From positions 4,928-68,927 of the forward strand of contig JAPPKD010000138.1 of NCBI GenBank assembly GCA_028820215.1: DNA of 64,000 bases. Direction: 5' to 3'. The notes beneath the pieces are model-generated. The model saw only the letters and a list, made by a program, of their open reading frames with translations, ran no database searches and had not been told where the DNA came from. Shown here piece by piece: positions 20,886-28,980 of this stretch (the first letter of the stretch is position 1; each line of letters opens with the position of its first letter). The translations under genes were made by a program, and so were the position numbers. Source of the stretch: Spirochaetaceae bacterium (lineage in GTDB: Bacteria; Spirochaetota; Spirochaetia; SZUA-6; Bin103).

Positions 20886-20916
20886 AGTATTCGCCGCTCT
20901 TCATGCGGCGAATACT
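20886..20916. terminator. 12-bp perfect inverted repeat after the DUF499 gene
   Basis: Arms 20886-20897 and 20905-20916 are exact reverse complements around a seven-base loop. It lies 53 bases after the DUF499 stop and 51 bases before the Fic start. There is no T-tract, so it could be a terminator/attenuator or an operator for the Fic gene. Confidence 0.55.
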
Positions 20917-20967
20917 TGCGCGAATCCGTGAGTATCGAGCATAATCACCGCAAGACGTGCGGGGATT

Positions 20968-22170
20968 GTGAGCTGGATCTACGAGAGGGCCGGATGGCCG
21001 GAGTTCACATGGGACGAGGCGGGCTTGGCGCGCCCGCTGGCGGGTGTGCGCTACCGGCAGGGTCGACACCTCGGGAAGATGGAGGCGCTGGGCTTCGACC
21101 TCCGGACCGAGGCGAACGTCCTGGCTCTCACCGACGAAGTCGTCCGGTCCTCGGCGATCGAGGGCGAGCATCTCGATCCCGTTGAAGTCCGCTCGTCGAT
21201 CGCCCGCCAGATTGGCCTCGATGTCGGAGCGCTCCCGATGCCGGGCAGGGAGGTCGAAGGCGTGGTCGCCATGATCCTCGACGCGACGCGCAACTGCGAC
21301 CGGCCGCTCACCGCCGAGCGGCTGTTCGGCTGGCACGCCGCGCTGTTTCCGACGGGACGCAGTGGGATGACACGCATCACCGTCGGCGCGTGGCGCACCG
21401 ACGAGGCGGGACCGATGCGGGTCGTGTCGGGACCGATGGGCAAGGAGAGGTTGCACTTTCAGGGGCCCGCGGCGTCGCGGCTCGCCGATGAGATGGATCG
21501 CTTCCTGGAGTGGTTCGAGTCCTGGTCGATCGATCCCGTGCTCCGGGCGGGGGTCGCCCACTTCTGGTTCGTGACGATCCACCCCTTCGATGACGGCAAT
21601 GGGCGCATCGGCCGCGCGATCGCCGAAATGGCGCTGTCACGAGCGGACGGAACCAGGGAGCGCTACTACAGCATGTCGTCGGCGATCGAGGCTCGGCGCG
21701 GGGAATACTACCGCCAACTCGAATCCGGTCAGCGAGGCAACCTCGACATCACGGCGTGGCTCGCCTGGTTCCTGGGCTGCCTCGACCGAACCATCCAGCA
21801 CGCGGACGAACAACTCGCCTCGGTCCTCTTCAAGGCCAGCCTGTGGGACCGGATCAACGAGCAGCCCGTGAACCATCGCCAGCGGACGATCATCAACCGC
21901 CTGCTCGGCGACTTTGAGGGGCATCTGACGACGTCGAAGTACGCCTCGATCGCCAAGTGCTCGAACGACACGGCGCTGCGCGACATTCGGGAACTGCTCG
22001 CCCGCAGAATCGTTGTCCGTAACCGCGCGGGTGGCCGCAGCACCAGCTATCGGCTTCACTTCCCGGGAGAGCGTCACGTGCCTCGGAACAACTCGGTGAG
22101 CACCAAGCTGCTTGAACGAGACGAGTCCGGAGCCGATACGGAGGAGTCGCGAACTCCGTCCGCGATATGA
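20968..22170 (+). CDS. Fic-family AMPylase-like protein, class II
   Basis: 400-aa protein. The DUF4172 N-terminal domain (WIYERAGWPEFTW) contains an inhibitory-helix motif SSAIEG (Ser61 to Gly66, matching S/T-x3-E-G/N), which makes it a class II self-inhibited Fic enzyme. The catalytic loop HPFDDGNGRIGR lies at residues 205-216 with all canonical residues. The C-terminal third carries a winged-helix-like region (about 300-370). Such proteins transfer AMP (or related groups) to target proteins and can act as toxins or stress regulators. GTG 20968 is preceded at very short spacing by GGGGA. It is the last gene before the reverse transcriptase. No separate antitoxin is needed in this class. Confidence 0.9.
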   Translation: MSWIYERAGWPEFTWDEAGLARPLAGVRYRQGRHLGKMEALGFDLRTEANVLALTDEVVRSSAIEGEHLDPVEVRSSIARQIGLDVGALPMPGREVEGVVAMILDATRNCDRPLTAERLFGWHAALFPTGRSGMTRITVGAWRTDEAGPMRVVSGPMGKERLHFQGPAASRLADEMDRFLEWFESWSIDPVLRAGVAHFWFVTIHPFDDGNGRIGRAIAEMALSRADGTRERYYSMSSAIEARRGEYYRQLESGQRGNLDITAWLAWFLGCLDRTIQHADEQLASVLFKASLWDRINEQPVNHRQRTIINRLLGDFEGHLTTSKYASIAKCSNDTALRDIRELLARRIVVRNRAGGRSTSYRLHFPGERHVPRNNSVSTKLLERDESGADTEESRTPSAI

Positions 22171-22371
22171 CGGATAGATGCTGGTCCCGGACTGTCGGTC
22201 TTTCGCATACGGCTTGCTGCTCTCCGGATCTTCGTGAGCGTCTTCCGTTGCCGCCTGGGAGAGTGGTTGCATGGCTCTGGGGATTGCCATAGACTCTGAC
22301 ATGCGACTGCGCTGGAAGAACATGTATAATCCAAGCTCAGACCAGAGCAGCCTTGGGCATGAGAACAGGAC
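22171..22371 (+). other. Leader region of the reverse transcriptase with a consensus -10 box
   Basis: This 200-base gap contains TGTATAAT (22323-22330), a perfect -10 with a TG extension, but only weak -35 candidates. The GTG start at 22372 is preceded by GAGAACAGGA. A structured non-coding RNA of the kind that accompanies some defence reverse transcriptases could lie here, but I see no convincing long stem. Confidence 0.4.
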
Positions 22372-24004
22372 GTGCTGAAGCTAAAGAAATCAAGTCTCGA
22401 TTGGGCTCTGAGGAGCGCTCTTCGGTACTACAATCCTCACTTCCCGCGTCCTTTCGAATTCGACGCGATCAGGGCAGCATGGGGTGACATTAGGGATGTT
22501 CTAGCAGACAGGAATCTGCTCGACTACGATAATAATGGGGTTCGTGACTACAGGCGAGTCCTAACGGCAAAGAGCCCGTTGGGATTTCGCGTGGTCACGC
22601 AGCTAGACCCGATAGACTCGATCCTCGCTCGCGCCGCTCTCTATGAAATCGCCCGCGATCTCGAGAGCTCGAGGTATTCCCCTGCGAGAAACACCAGCTT
22701 CTCTTTCCGGCTCAAGCCAGATAAGAAGACCGGGATGCTCTTTGACCCGCGCTATACGTGGAGGGAGTTCCATAGGGTCACTAAGAAGCTGGCTGAGTCA
22801 GGCGACCTACGTTGTGGTGACGGATATTGCGGATTTTTATCCGAGCGTTTACCTTCATCACCTGGAAACAGTGTTGGATGATGCGGTGTCAGCATCGGGA
22901 AGAAAGTCGCATGTGAAGTACCTTCTGAACTACGTGAAGGTAATGAATGACAACCAGACCCATCGAGGTCTGCCAATAGGCCCGGTTTTCTCGGCCCCAT
23001 TCGCAGAGCTGGTGCTGGATGAGATAGATCGATTGTTGATAGCAGATGAGGTTGTGTTTACTCGTTTTGTAGACGACATGAGATTGTTCTGCAAATCTGA
23101 GGGAGAAGCACACAAGAAGCTCGCGCATCTCGCGCAGGTTCTCTATGACCAGAGGAGTTTCGGCCTTAACGAGCAGAAGACATCTGTATTGCCAATCGAT
23201 GAGTTTATGAATCGATACACGGTTAGCCCTGAAGAGAGGCAGGCTGAGGCGATTATGAGCAACTTTGGAGATTTGATCGAGGAGCTCGGAATAGAGGTTG
23301 ACTTTTACTCGGATTCTGACGTTGTAACCTTGGACGAGAAAGATCTCAAACGCGTGAATGAGCTTAATCTGGAAAGGCTACTTGGGCAGGAGCTACAGAG
23401 GAAATTCATCGACTACCCATTTCTTTCGTTTCTCCTGGGAAGCTTGGCGGCATTTGACAATGCTAATGTCGTAGATCTGCTTATTGAGCCAGATAGGTTG
23501 AGGAAGATCCGTCCTCGTATGCGATCGCTAGTTGAATATCTGAGCAAACTTAAGTCCTTGTCGCCGCGGCGTAGGAAGGATGTCGGCAAAGCAATACTTA
23601 GTATGGTGGATGATCCGATTATTGGCGCCCTGCCGTTCAATAAGGTATGGCTCTTTAGCCTGTTTGCCAAATCTGGGGAGTGGGGAAACAAGGGCAAGCT
23701 GGCTCAGCTTGCGCGTTCGGGCAACGATCCGCTGACGCGGCGCGAATTGTTGCTTGCAGTGGGGCGTGTGCGGCACAAAGCGTTTTTTCGGAGTCATAGG
23801 CATTTGCCGATGGATGCTGATCCATGGGTGCGGCGTGCCCTTCTCGTGGGGATGAGCTGTTTGGAGGAGGGTGAGAGGCGGCCAATGTACAAGGCGCGGC
23901 GGATGTACCAACTCGACGAGTTGGACCGGATCGTAATTGACTGGGCCGAGGCTGGAGGCCTTCTAAAGTCTCAAACTCGCGTGTTGAATCAGAACGAGGT
24001 GTAG
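22372..24004 (+). pseudogene. Defence-type (UG/Abi-like) reverse transcriptase, frameshifted
   Basis: RNA-directed DNA polymerase split by one extra base. Frame 1 runs from GTG 22372 through residue 145 (AESGD); removing one C of the CC at 22806-22807 continues as YVVVTDIADFYPS to the stop at 24004, giving a 543-aa protein. Motif A is TDIADFYPS (Asp151), motif B RGLPIGP (198-204) and motif C FVDD (232-235, instead of YADD). The long C-terminal half (about 290-530) has no nuclease motif and looks all-helical, as in UG/Abi-type defence polymerases. Base composition is visibly AT-richer than the neighbours, indicating separate acquisition. The frameshift may be an assembly error, a decayed gene, or programmed. 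There is no maturase or group II intron sequence. Family is firm; subtype is not assigned. Confidence 0.85.
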
Positions 24005-24006
24005 GG

Positions 24007-25401
24007 ATGCAGAAGATCCTGTTTCTTGACGACTGGTGCCTGGAGACGACGCACAACGTGGTGCGGCGGCTCGGGCAGCCGAAGCCGGTGCCGGAGGGCA
24101 CCTGGTCCGACCCGTACGACCTGGGCAACGCCTACCCCTCGGTCTTCTACGACGAGAACCTCGGCAAGTGGCGGGTGATCTACGGCGGCGCGCCGGACCC
24201 GGATGACTTCATCTGCAACGCGCTGTTCGGGGCGATCGGCGATGACGGCGTCCACTGGGAGATCGACCCGATGGCGGACGATCACACCTCCTGGTCGGGC
24301 TCCTTCCCGCACTGCCTGGCGGAGGCCAGGAGGAACGCCGAGAGCGGGCAGGTGTACCAGGACCCGCGCGATCCCCGCCATCCGTACAAGGTCCTCTACC
24401 TCGACTGGGATTGGCGGAGCGGGGCGGCGACCATGCGCAACCCGGTGGTGGTCTCCGCCGACGGCTACCACTGGCAGGAGCTTGAGGGGGCGCGCTGGGG
24501 CGACTGGTCCAGCGACACCTGCCACACCGTGTTCTTCAACAAGCTCACCGGCCGGCACCAGGTGATGTGCCGCGCCAAGGACATCAAGCCGCCGTTCAGC
24601 CAGCGCCTGGTGGCGAGCATCGAGACCGAGGACTGGGTGCACTACACCGAGCCGGAGGTCATCGTCCGCCCCGACTCCTGCGACCCGCCGCTGTCACAGC
24701 CGTACGGAATGCCGATGTTCCCGTACGGCGACTACTTCATCGGCTTCCTCTGGCTGCTGGTCGGAGACCCGAACGAGACCACCACCAAGGGCGCGGGACC
24801 GGTGTCGAACCACCTCGTCTACAGCATCAACGGACGCAACATCAACCGCACCTTCCGCGACCAGTTCGTGCAGCCGGCCGAGCCGGGCGACTTCGGCGGC
24901 TTCGGGTTCTATCCCTGCAGCCTGGTGCAACTCCCGGACGAGCTGCGCATCTACTCCAGCGGGAGCCGCACCGACCACGGCGGCAAGGGCCCGATTCCCG
25001 CCGGGCAGCACGGCCACGCCATGTGCCTGCACACCCTGCGGCCGGACGGATTCATGTACCTGGAGAGCCGCTCCGGCGCCGCGAGCGTGCTGACCAAGGG
25101 GTTCGAGCTCACCGAAGGCGGCCTGGCGCTGAACGTGGAGGCGCCGATCGGGGAGGTGCGGGCGCAGGTGCACGTGCAGACGGACCGGGATCCGGGCGAA
25201 CCGCCGGCGGTGCAGGCGGTAGCCGAGGGGTTCTCGGCCGCGGAGTGCCGGCCGTTCACGGGCGACAGCCTGCGCTGGACGCCGACGTGGAGCGGCGGCC
25301 GGACCCTGGACGAGCTGATCGGCCGCACCGTGCGGGTGGAGGTCTTGTTCGAGCGCGGCCGGCTCTACTCGCTCGAGGTCGGCGGCACGCTGCTGCGGTA
25401 G
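24007..25401 (+). CDS. Predicted five-bladed beta-propeller glycosidase-like protein
   Basis: 464-aa protein without a signal peptide. The N-terminal two thirds (about 20-340) has repeated blade-like features typical of GH32/43/68-like propellers: YPSVFYDE, KVLYLDWDW, NPVVVSADGYHW, FYPCSLVQL. The C-terminal ~100 residues look like the beta-sandwich that follows in GH32-like enzymes. I could not assign the catalytic acids, so substrate and activity are open. The ATG is two bases after the reverse transcriptase stop, but base composition changes sharply at that point, suggesting the island boundary rather than functional linkage. It precedes the DUF2961 gene by 24 bases, probably in one operon. 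Confidence 0.6.
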   Translation: MQKILFLDDWCLETTHNVVRRLGQPKPVPEGTWSDPYDLGNAYPSVFYDENLGKWRVIYGGAPDPDDFICNALFGAIGDDGVHWEIDPMADDHTSWSGSFPHCLAEARRNAESGQVYQDPRDPRHPYKVLYLDWDWRSGAATMRNPVVVSADGYHWQELEGARWGDWSSDTCHTVFFNKLTGRHQVMCRAKDIKPPFSQRLVASIETEDWVHYTEPEVIVRPDSCDPPLSQPYGMPMFPYGDYFIGFLWLLVGDPNETTTKGAGPVSNHLVYSINGRNINRTFRDQFVQPAEPGDFGGFGFYPCSLVQLPDELRIYSSGSRTDHGGKGPIPAGQHGHAMCLHTLRPDGFMYLESRSGAASVLTKGFELTEGGLALNVEAPIGEVRAQVHVQTDRDPGEPPAVQAVAEGFSAAECRPFTGDSLRWTPTWSGGRTLDELIGRTVRVEVLFERGRLYSLEVGGTLLR

Positions 25402-25425
25402 ACGGCTGCGCCGCGGGTCGGGCAC

Positions 25426-26952
25426 ATGGGTGACGGCATCGGCATCGAGTCCCGCCTGAACCTGCCGGCGCGCTTCCGCTACGAGCGGGTCGTCAGGAAG
25501 GCCAAGGACTACCGGGCCGGAGACCGCCGGGTCATCGCCGATCTCCGCGGCCCGGGCTGCGTCCGCCACTTCTACTGCGTGGGCAGCCGGGGCGGCTCGG
25601 ACGGCGACCTTTCCAACCGCAACCGCGCGTTCATCATCCGCTTCTACTGGGACGGCGAGGAGCAGCCGAGCGTCGAGGTGCCGCTGGCGGACCTGTTCGG
25701 CGTACACCACAACGTCTCCTACTACCCGATCAACAGCTTCTACGTGACGGCCAAGGCCGACGCCGGGTTCGGCTGCTACTTTCCCATGCCGTTCGCCCGG
25801 TCGGCGCGCGTCGAGGTGGAGGCGCTGGAGGACGGCACCTTCATCTACACCCTGGACTGGCACCGCTACCTGGACGGCGGGCTCGAAGAGCCGCTGCGCT
25901 TCCACGCGTCGTGGCGGCGCGAGAATCCGGCGCCCGCGTGGGGTGAGGACTTCCTGGTGATAGACGCGCTGGGCAGCGGCTACCTGGCGGGTTTCTCGCT
26001 CGGGGTCAGGCTGCGCAGCGACGAGCAGCGCTGGTCGCACGCCGGCTCGGAGAACCTGTACCTGGACGGCGAGGCCGCGGGCGAGGGGGGCGTCGTGCCC
26101 CATTATCTGCGGGCCGGCGGCGGCGAGAACACCTTCGACGCCGGCTTCGGCGGCGTCACGCACGCGCCGGACACCGGGCTGTACAGCGGCATCCCGTACC
26201 TGGAGTACCGCGACGCCGGGCCGGCGCTGGCGCGCCACGTGCTCAGCGCCTACCGCTTCTACGTGCACGACCTGCTGCCGTTCCACCGCTCGCTGCACTT
26301 CCGCTGGGGCAGCCACTGCAACGACATGTGCGCGACCGCCTACTGGTACCAGACCGAGCCGCACCGCCCGTTCGTGCGCATGGCCTCGCCCGGGCACCTG
26401 CGCTACGGCGACTGGGAGCACGAGGTCGAGGTCCCCCGCGGCACCTACGACTTGCTGCTGCCGTGCGGCGCGTCCGGGGAGGACGCCGTGCCGGCGAGCG
26501 AGGACGACGGCACCTGGTCGCTCCACCGCGGCGACCAGGCTCTGCATCAGCCGCCGGAGGCGATCGGCCCCGGCATCGTGGCGCGCGCCTGCCACGGCTT
26601 CATCGACTTCTCGCACGTGTTCAACGTGCGCAGCACCGGCTCCAACGAGACGTGGCCCTGCGCCGCCGCCGCCGTGGGCCGCCTGACCGTGGAGCGCGAG
26701 ATCCAGGCGACCGTGCACCTGAGCTGGGACGGAGACCTGCGCGTGCGCCTCAACGACGAGCCGCCACGCCACCTCGGCCTGCGCACGACCTACGGCTATC
26801 AGGCGGTTCCGGTCACGCTGAAGCGCGGCGCGAACACGCTGGTCATCCACCTGGACAACGCCGACGACCGGCTCAGTTGGGGCGCCTTCACCTTCTCCTG
26901 CCGCGTCGTGAGCGACGACGGCGCGGTCATCGTGCCTGTGGCTTTCGCCTGA
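25426..26952 (+). CDS. DUF2961 (GH172-type) protein
   Basis: 508-aa protein of the DUF2961 family, now classed with GH172 glycoside hydrolases (difructose-dianhydride- and arabinofuranoside-acting enzymes). Typical features are LRGPGCVRHFY near residue 45, RFYWDGEEQPSVEVPLADLF (~residue 75) and the NSFYVTAKADAGFGCYFPMPF stretch, all N-terminal double-jelly-roll signatures. The C-terminal part (about 290-500) is a second beta-rich domain. No signal peptide is seen, so it probably acts in the cytoplasm. It is in the same direction as the preceding propeller gene and likely helps break down an unusual oligosaccharide with it. Family confident, substrate unknown. Confidence 0.8.
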   Translation: MGDGIGIESRLNLPARFRYERVVRKAKDYRAGDRRVIADLRGPGCVRHFYCVGSRGGSDGDLSNRNRAFIIRFYWDGEEQPSVEVPLADLFGVHHNVSYYPINSFYVTAKADAGFGCYFPMPFARSARVEVEALEDGTFIYTLDWHRYLDGGLEEPLRFHASWRRENPAPAWGEDFLVIDALGSGYLAGFSLGVRLRSDEQRWSHAGSENLYLDGEAAGEGGVVPHYLRAGGGENTFDAGFGGVTHAPDTGLYSGIPYLEYRDAGPALARHVLSAYRFYVHDLLPFHRSLHFRWGSHCNDMCATAYWYQTEPHRPFVRMASPGHLRYGDWEHEVEVPRGTYDLLLPCGASGEDAVPASEDDGTWSLHRGDQALHQPPEAIGPGIVARACHGFIDFSHVFNVRSTGSNETWPCAAAAVGRLTVEREIQATVHLSWDGDLRVRLNDEPPRHLGLRTTYGYQAVPVTLKRGANTLVIHLDNADDRLSWGAFTFSCRVVSDDGAVIVPVAFA

Positions 26953-27014
26953 TCTGCGGCCGTCTGCGGCGACGATCGCAGCGGCGAGAACGCGACGAAT
27001 GTCGCCCGCATAAC

Positions 27015-27043
27015 TTGATTCATTTATTTTTTATTACTATAAT
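27015..27043 (+). promoter_or_regulatory. Strong promoter of the HNH gene, probably giving a leaderless mRNA
   Basis: TTGATT at 27015-27020 and a perfect TATAAT at 27038-27043 with a 17-base spacer sit in a conspicuous AT-rich patch. The ATG at 27050 is seven bases past the -10, exactly where transcription should begin, and no ribosome site precedes it. Confidence 0.75.
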
Positions 27044-27049
27044 TATTGC

Positions 27050-28477
27050 ATGTCAACGGCATCTCTATCGGAGGCCCGATCCACCGTCTCCGGCCTCTCC
27101 GACGACCAGTTGCTGGAGCAGACTGACAAGCTGGTCCGCCTCGACCACCAGACCCAGGTCGTCCTCATCGACCACCTGTGCGAGATCGACGCCCGCCAAC
27201 TGTATCTGCGGCGCGGCTACTCGAGTCCGTTCGACTACGTGACGAGCGGGCTTGGCTACAGCGCCGGCGCAGCGTGGCGGCGAATCAACGCCATGAAGCT
27301 GTGCCGGCGGATCGATGAGGTCCGCGAGCGGCTGCGGGATGGATTGCTGACACTGGATGCCGCGGCGCAATTGCAGGCCGCCTTCGAGCGGCGGGACCGG
27401 GAACGGGAACGGGAACGGGCCCGCGAGGCGCGCGACTCGGCCGCGAGCCCGAAGAGGGGGCCGAGCGGCATCGCACTGGCGGGGCCGGCACGACCGCCGG
27501 CGCCGAAGCCGGCGCTGGATCTCTCGGCGCAGAAGGCGCTGGTGCAGGAGGCGGTCGGGAAGAGCACGCGGCAGGTCATGCAGATGCTGGCGGGGGTGGA
27601 TCCTGCGCTGGTCGCGCCGGCCGACAGGATGCGGCCGCTGGGCGAGGACCGCTGGGAGCTGAAGGCCGTGATCGACGAGGAGTGCCAGCGCGGACTGGAG
27701 CAACTCAAGGGGCTGCTCTCCCACGTCGATCCGCACATGACGTTCGGGCAGCTCGTCGGACGGCTCGTGCAGGAGGGGCTCGACCGCCATGACCCGGGTC
27801 GGCCAAGGCGCGGGCGAAGGACCTCCGGCCGGCCGGCAGGTGCAGAGCAGCCTTCGGCGCCGAAGCGGTCAGCGCCGCCCGCCGAGATCACCCGTTCGCT
27901 GGCGCAGGCTCAGCGCGACGGTGATCGCGAGGGCACTTCTGCGACGAACGGATCAGCTCGGCCGGGACGCGTCGCCACTTCGGCGCCGAAGTCGCAGCGG
28001 CAGGACCTGGAGGCAGGCTCCTTCGCGCCGAAGCGGCCGGCTCGGTCGGCACGTGTCGCTACTTCGGCGCCGAAGTCGCAGCGGGACATGGGTCGGCAGG
28101 GACCTTCGGCGGCGAAGTGGCCAGCTCGGCCGGCCGGCGCCACTACTTCGGCACCGAAGTCCCGCGTAACGGGCCGCGTGATTCCGGCGGCGGTGAAGCG
28201 GAGGATTTCGAAGCGAGACGGAGGACGCTGCCGCTACGTCGATCCACGCACCGGCCGCCGCTGTGCGTCGCGACATCTGCTCCAGGTCGATTACGTGTTC
28301 CCGTACTCGCTGGGCGGCGGTCCGGAGCTCGGGAGTCTGAGGCTGCTGAGCACAGCTCATCACCGCCAGCGCCATGCAGGGCGGGCTCCATCACGAGAGC
28401 CTCCGAGTGACGTCGCGGACGCGCTGACGGGGGTCGTTCACCCGGAAAACGGCAGCCTCGCCGTCGAAGCGTCGTAG
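27050..28477 (+). CDS. HNH-endonuclease-like protein with degenerate active site
   Basis: 475-aa protein. The N-terminal ~125 residues are a helical domain (LDHQTQVVLIDHLCEIDAR, SSPFDYVTSGLGYS) found upstream of HNH motifs in a widespread family. The middle (about 295-375) is a low-complexity Ala/Pro/Lys stretch built from 28-residue repeats. The C-terminus has the HNH frame (CRYVDPRTGRRC, VDYVFPYSLGGG, SLRLLSTAHHRQRH), but the first catalytic His of the usual VDH is Tyr415 and the usual Asn before RLL is Ser. Nuclease activity is therefore doubtful. Members of this family are often multicopy in a genome. The ATG is set by the promoter geometry. Function unknown. Confidence 0.8.
   Translation: MSTASLSEARSTVSGLSDDQLLEQTDKLVRLDHQTQVVLIDHLCEIDARQLYLRRGYSSPFDYVTSGLGYSAGAAWRRINAMKLCRRIDEVRERLRDGLLTLDAAAQLQAAFERRDRERERERAREARDSAASPKRGPSGIALAGPARPPAPKPALDLSAQKALVQEAVGKSTRQVMQMLAGVDPALVAPADRMRPLGEDRWELKAVIDEECQRGLEQLKGLLSHVDPHMTFGQLVGRLVQEGLDRHDPGRPRRGRRTSGRPAGAEQPSAPKRSAPPAEITRSLAQAQRDGDREGTSATNGSARPGRVATSAPKSQRQDLEAGSFAPKRPARSARVATSAPKSQRDMGRQGPSAAKWPARPAGATTSAPKSRVTGRVIPAAVKRRISKRDGGRCRYVDPRTGRRCASRHLLQVDYVFPYSLGGGPELGSLRLLSTAHHRQRHAGRAPSREPPSDVADALTGVVHPENGSLAVEAS
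27931..28170 (+). repeat. 84-bp tandem repeat with palindromic cores inside the HNH gene
   Basis: The 16-base palindrome ACTTCGGCGCCGAAGT occurs at 27977 and 28061, and with one mismatch at 28145: exactly 84 bases apart each time. Weaker versions (for example near 28021 and 28103) fall about halfway. The unit codes for 28 residues containing ATSAPKSQR. A related 14-base palindrome lies at 27852-27865. Confidence 0.85.
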
Positions 28478-28498
28478 GGTAGACTGTTAGGAGTCGGC

Positions 28499-28975
28499 AT
28501 GGACGATACGCGGGCGCTGTTTCTGCATCTTCTCGCCACGATCGCCTACCGGGCGCGGTATGCGCTCAGGGGTGCGCCCGAGTCGTTCGGCTCGTTCCGG
28601 GCCGGCAACGAGGTGTGGACGCCGGCCGAGCTCGTGCGGCACATGACGAGCGTCCTCGGATACGTGCGTTCGTGCTTCGAGGGAACGGAGCGGCCTCGCT
28701 TCGACCCGCTGCCGGACCTGGGCGCGGAGATCACGCGGTTCCACGCGATGATCGAGGATGTGGCGACGCACGTCAGGGCGGGTACGGATCCCCAGGGCAT
28801 GAGCGAGGAGCGGATGCTGCAGGGGCCGTTCGCCGACGCGCTGACCCATGTCGGACAGCTCGCCATGCTGCGCCGCCTGTCCGGCTCTCCCGTGCAGCGC
28901 GAGAGCTTCATCCAGGCTCGCGTGGACCCGGCCGATCTTGGTCCGGACCGGCCCGGACGGCAGCCGGAGGAGTGA
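28499..28975 (+). CDS. DinB-like domain protein
   Basis: 158-aa protein of the DinB/YfiT four-helix-bundle superfamily. His in LVRHMTSV and His in LTHVGQLAMLRRL are two of the usual three metal ligands. Members include thiol-dependent transferases and damage-inducible proteins; no specific reaction can be read from this sequence. It lies 21 bases after the HNH gene and five bases before the next gene, whose GTG follows its stop closely, so the two are probably translated together. Confidence 0.7.
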   Translation: MDDTRALFLHLLATIAYRARYALRGAPESFGSFRAGNEVWTPAELVRHMTSVLGYVRSCFEGTERPRFDPLPDLGAEITRFHAMIEDVATHVRAGTDPQGMSEERMLQGPFADALTHVGQLAMLRRLSGSPVQRESFIQARVDPADLGPDRPGRQPEE

Positions 28976-28980
28976 CGGTC

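Noticed and set aside
22372..24004. Group II intron maturase or retron
   Set aside because: No maturase or HNH domain and no intron structure are seen, and no convincing msr-msd-like stem precedes the gene. The long helical C-terminus fits UG/Abi-type polymerases better.
27931..28170. CRISPR-like array
   Set aside because: The repeats are in frame, encode protein repeats, and the intervening sequence is itself repeated, unlike spacers.
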